Source: Gammaproteobacteria bacterium
Lineage (GTDB): Bacteria; Pseudomonadota; Gammaproteobacteria; JAJDOJ01
Reading direction: 5' to 3'
Length of the DNA: 24,526 bases
Assembly (NCBI GenBank): GCA_027030565.1
Contig: JALVEU010000290.1
Location: forward strand, 1 to 24,526
A program made the position numbers and the translations under genes. Below, in pieces: positions 22,626 through 24,526 of the stretch; position 1 is the first letter of the stretch; each line of letters begins with the position of its first letter. The notes under the pieces are model-generated. The model was not told where the DNA came from. It searched no databases and saw nothing but the letters and a program-made list of their open reading frames with translations.

Positions 22626-23885
22626 CTATCGACTCGGCGAATCCCCCCGCAGTATACCGGTCTCCATGTGTCGGGCCAGCAGCGTCACCGGATGGAGGAC
22701 TTCCACCGGCTCTCCGACACGGCGCAGCGCGGCCTCCAAATGCAAGCGGCAGCCGATGTTGGTGGTGAGTACGAGCCCCACCCCATTCTCGCGCACCGCC
22801 TCCACCAGATGGGCGACGAGCGCATCGGCGTTGTCTGGATGGGTGAGCATGTAACGCCCGCCCGCACCGCAACAGCCACCGGTCGAGGTTGCAGCCACAC
22901 ACTGCACGCCTGGAATGCGCGCCAGCAGTCGTTCAGCGTCCCCCACGTCGCCCCCGGCGTGTGGCAGGCTGCACGGGGCGTGCAGCAACACCTTGAGATT
23001 GAGGCGGTGGAACCGCACGCGTCGCGGCCACGGTGTATGCGACAGAAAGCGGACGAGATCCTGGTGACGGACGCCCAGGGCGCGTTGGTCCGGGCCGCGG
23101 TCCTCGGCCAGCACGGCGCCACAGCCCGTGGCGGCCGAGACCACCACGTCCGGCTCCACGGCGGCGAAACGCTCGCGGTTGCGCTCCAGCAGGGAGTCTG
23201 CGGTGCGCGGGTCACCCGCATGCCGATGCAGGGCGCCACAGCAGACTTGCCCTTTCGGTTCTACGACCTGGAACCCCGCCGCCTCCAGCAGGAGACGCGC
23301 GTCTGTGAGTGTGTCGTAGTCGGCAAACTCCGCCACACAGCCCCGGAACAGGGCCACCCGAGGCCCTGCGGCCCGGGGTACGGGTACGCCCGGGTGCCGG
23401 GCCGCTGGCCGCCGGCGGGGAGGGAACAGCGCCAGGGCGCGCGGCCGCCGCTTCGGCCAGAGCCCACGGTCCCGCAGGGCACCCACCCACCCGGTCACCG
23501 GCCGCAGCCCGCGCAACAGCCATGGGCGCGCGAGCACCAGGCGCGCCAGGTGCAGTTTCACACGCTCAACCGGGGAACGCTTTGGAAGCACCTCGGCCCG
23601 AACCCGGTCCATCAGCGCCCCGAAAGGCACGCCCGCCGGGCACACCGACTCACAGCGACGGCATTCGATACAACTGTCGAAATGCCGCCACATGGCGGGC
23701 CCCGGCTCCAAGAGGCCCTCACCCAGGGCGCGCATCAGCGCGATACGCCCGCGGGGCGACTCAGACTCCTCCATCGCCAGCCCGTAAGTGGGGCAGGACG
23801 GCAGGCACATGCCGCAGAGGACGCAGCGCCAGGCCGCTTCCAGTCCACCCTGTATATGGCGGGGCGGTGTGGGCAGGACGTCCAT
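22626..23885 (-). CDS. Heterodisulfide-reductase-like Fe-S oxidoreductase (GlcF-type)
   Basis: This 419-residue protein has two [4Fe-4S] ferredoxin-type motifs, CVLCGMCLPSCP (Cys21/24/27/31) and CIECRRCESVCP (Cys72/75/78/82), followed by two CCG domains (GCVAEFADYD, VCCGALHRHAGD; APCSLPH, GGCCGAGGRY). The architecture matches the glycolate oxidase iron-sulfur subunit GlcF. GlcD and GlcE are not adjacent, so a different flavoprotein partner is possible. Together with gph it would suit glycolate oxidation, but that link is inference. The frame opens upstream at 24011; the ATG at 23885 has AAGGTG just before it, and 23897 is an alternative. It diverges from the ferredoxin gene and is followed by coq7. 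Confidence 0.85.
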   Translation of the reverse strand: MDVLPTPPRHIQGGLEAAWRCVLCGMCLPSCPTYGLAMEESESPRGRIALMRALGEGLLEPGPAMWRHFDSCIECRRCESVCPAGVPFGALMDRVRAEVLPKRSPVERVKLHLARLVLARPWLLRGLRPVTGWVGALRDRGLWPKRRPRALALFPPRRRPAARHPGVPVPRAAGPRVALFRGCVAEFADYDTLTDARLLLEAAGFQVVEPKGQVCCGALHRHAGDPRTADSLLERNRERFAAVEPDVVVSAATGCGAVLAEDRGPDQRALGVRHQDLVRFLSHTPWPRRVRFHRLNLKVLLHAPCSLPHAGGDVGDAERLLARIPGVQCVAATSTGGCCGAGGRYMLTHPDNADALVAHLVEAVRENGVGLVLTTNIGCRLHLEAALRRVGEPVEVLHPVTLLARHMETGILRGDSPSR

Positions 23886-23935
23886 GGGCACCTTCATGGG
23901 AGCGAGCGCACGGGAAAAGGCCTCACTGAACGGCC

Positions 23936-23973
23936 GCCGGTGGCACCGGCCACCGGCCGGACGACCGTATAAT
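23936..23973 (+). promoter_or_regulatory. 9-bp inverted repeat and TATAAT upstream of the ferredoxin
   Basis: GCCGGTGGC (23936-23944) and GCCACCGGC (23949-23957) are perfect inverted arms around a 4-base centre. A perfect TATAAT follows at 23968-23973, about 62 bp upstream of the ferredoxin ATG. No clear -35 is seen at 17 bp; the inverted repeat occupies that place. It could be an operator controlling the ferredoxin and the divergent GlcF-like gene, or simply a GC-rich hairpin. Confidence 0.4.
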
Positions 23974-24035
23974 TCGGTTTCGCCAGCGTGTTTCGAAAGC
24001 CACCGGCGCACTGCAGGAGGCAGCCAGGAGAGCGC

Positions 24036-24341
24036 ATGTCATTCTATCGGCACCACGTGTTTTTCTGCACCAACGAGCGCGAGGACGGTTACTGCTGCCA
24101 GGATCACGACGCACGGGCCATGCGCGACTATGCCAAACGCCGCATCAAGGAGCTTGGCCTGGCGGGCCAGGGGCGCATTCGCATCAACCTCGCCGGCTGT
24201 ATGGACCGCTGCAGCGAGGGCCCCGTGCTCGTGGTGTATCCCGAGGGGGTCTGGTACACGTACGAGACCCGTGAGGACATCGACGAGATCATCGAACGCC
24301 ACCTGCGGCAGGGCGAGGTGGTGGAGCGCCTGCGCATCTGA
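24036..24341 (+). CDS. Thioredoxin-like [2Fe-2S] ferredoxin
   Basis: The 101-residue protein resembles the thioredoxin-fold [2Fe-2S] ferredoxins (Azotobacter Shethna type and NuoE C-terminal domain relatives). Candidate cluster ligands are Cys11 with Cys20 or Cys21, and Cys55 and Cys59 in INLAGCMDRCSEGP; VVYPEGVWYTY is a conserved strand pair. It begins MSFYRHHVFFCTN. The frame continues upstream to 23988, but the ATG at 24036 has AGGAG 6 bases before it. The physiological partner is unknown; the divergent Fe-S oxidoreductase is a possible one. Confidence 0.9.
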   Translation: MSFYRHHVFFCTNEREDGYCCQDHDARAMRDYAKRRIKELGLAGQGRIRINLAGCMDRCSEGPVLVVYPEGVWYTYETREDIDEIIERHLRQGEVVERLRI

Positions 24342-24393
24342 TCCAGGACGCCCGATTCCGGCATCTGCTGGCAGGTGCTCCATCCGCGAGGGC

Positions 24394-24420
24394 CCTCCCC
24401 GCACACGGCTGCCGGGGGGG
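24394..24420 (+). terminator. Possible terminator after the ferredoxin
   Basis: CCTCCCCG (24394-24401) can pair with CGGGGGGG (24413-24420), with one G-U pair and an 11-base loop, 53 bp after the ferredoxin stop. It is followed by TTGACATTCTATT, which is not a good U tract, so the call is weak. Confidence 0.35.
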
Positions 24421-24449
24421 TTGACATTCTATTAACCATATCAGAAAAT
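24421..24449 (+). promoter_or_regulatory. Sigma-70 promoter reading out of the window
   Basis: A perfect -35 TTGACA (24421-24426), a 17-bp A/T-rich spacer and GAAAAT (24444-24449, 4 of 6). The local A/T-richness (24421-24460) contrasts with the GC-rich surroundings. No gene starts before the window end, so it should drive one to the right. Confidence 0.6.
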
Positions 24450-24457
24450 ACTCATAC

Positions 24458-24490
24458 ACTGAAACGCAACGCTGATCGCGGTGTTTCAGT
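24458..24490. repeat. Inverted repeat next to the right-edge promoter
   Basis: ACTGAAAC (24458-24465) and GTTTCAGT (24483-24490) are perfect 8-bp inverted arms separated by 17 bp. They cover the expected transcription start of the adjacent promoter (around 24456), so they could be an operator or a 5' leader hairpin. Confidence 0.5.
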
Positions 24491-24526
24491 CAACTCCTCC
24501 ATCCTCCCTTGGTGGTAGTCATTGGC

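Overview
The window reads as chromosomal DNA of a GC-rich gammaproteobacterium, probably a sulfur-oxidising, aerobically respiring lineage of the Chromatiales type. Three things suggest this: a dissimilatory-type ATP sulfurylase (sat), several c-type cytochromes and copper-delivery proteins, and the gene order rpe-gph-trpE-trpG-trpD-trpC-crp-osmC-speD-coq7, which closely matches the arrangement known from Pseudomonas aeruginosa (where the crp homologue is vfr). The taxonomic guess is inference from gene content; no rRNA is present.

Layout. 1-2083 (minus): a secreted TIM-barrel glycoside-hydrolase-like protein with two chitobiase C-terminal-type domains and a Pro-rich repeat linker, cut by the window edge. 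2084-2729: a 646-bp stretch without a credible gene, with a cluster of TGTC/GACA palindromes. 2730-4681 (minus): pcnB-folK, overlapping by ATGA. 4785-4860: tRNA-Glu(CTC). 4927-9542 (plus): a large alpha-solenoid protein of about 20 degenerate TPR units, a small SHOCT-type lipoprotein, ubiK and comM. 9673-10158 (minus): membrane-anchored cytochrome c. 10293-10369: tRNA-Arg(CCG). 10396-10734 (minus): hinT. 10849-11943 (plus): a PCu(A)C copper chaperone and a SCO protein, a pair used to metallate cytochrome oxidase. 12044-13231 (minus): sat. 13483-13794 (plus): small periplasmic cytochrome c. 13861-14322 (minus): four-helix CopD-like membrane protein.

14486-19882 (plus): a tightly packed run rpe-gph-trpE-trpG-trpD-trpC, with ATGA overlaps at trpE/trpG and trpD/trpC, so pentose-phosphate/glycolate salvage genes and tryptophan synthesis are probably co-transcribed. 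Then a CRP-family regulator (minus) diverges from osmC(yhfA)-speD (plus), with a candidate CRP operator between them. coq7 and a GlcF-like Fe-S protein follow on the minus strand. The latter diverges from a thioredoxin-like [2Fe-2S] ferredoxin. The last 110 bp hold a good sigma-70 promoter and an inverted repeat that should serve a gene beyond the window.

Most genes are recognisable housekeeping or respiratory genes. The least explained items are the 784-residue repeat protein with its lipoprotein neighbour, the palindrome cluster near 2229-2285, the truncated secreted hydrolase, and the candidate operator and inverted repeats in the crp/osmC, GlcF/ferredoxin and right-edge intergenic regions. 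I saw no CRISPR array, insertion sequence, prophage or defence system.
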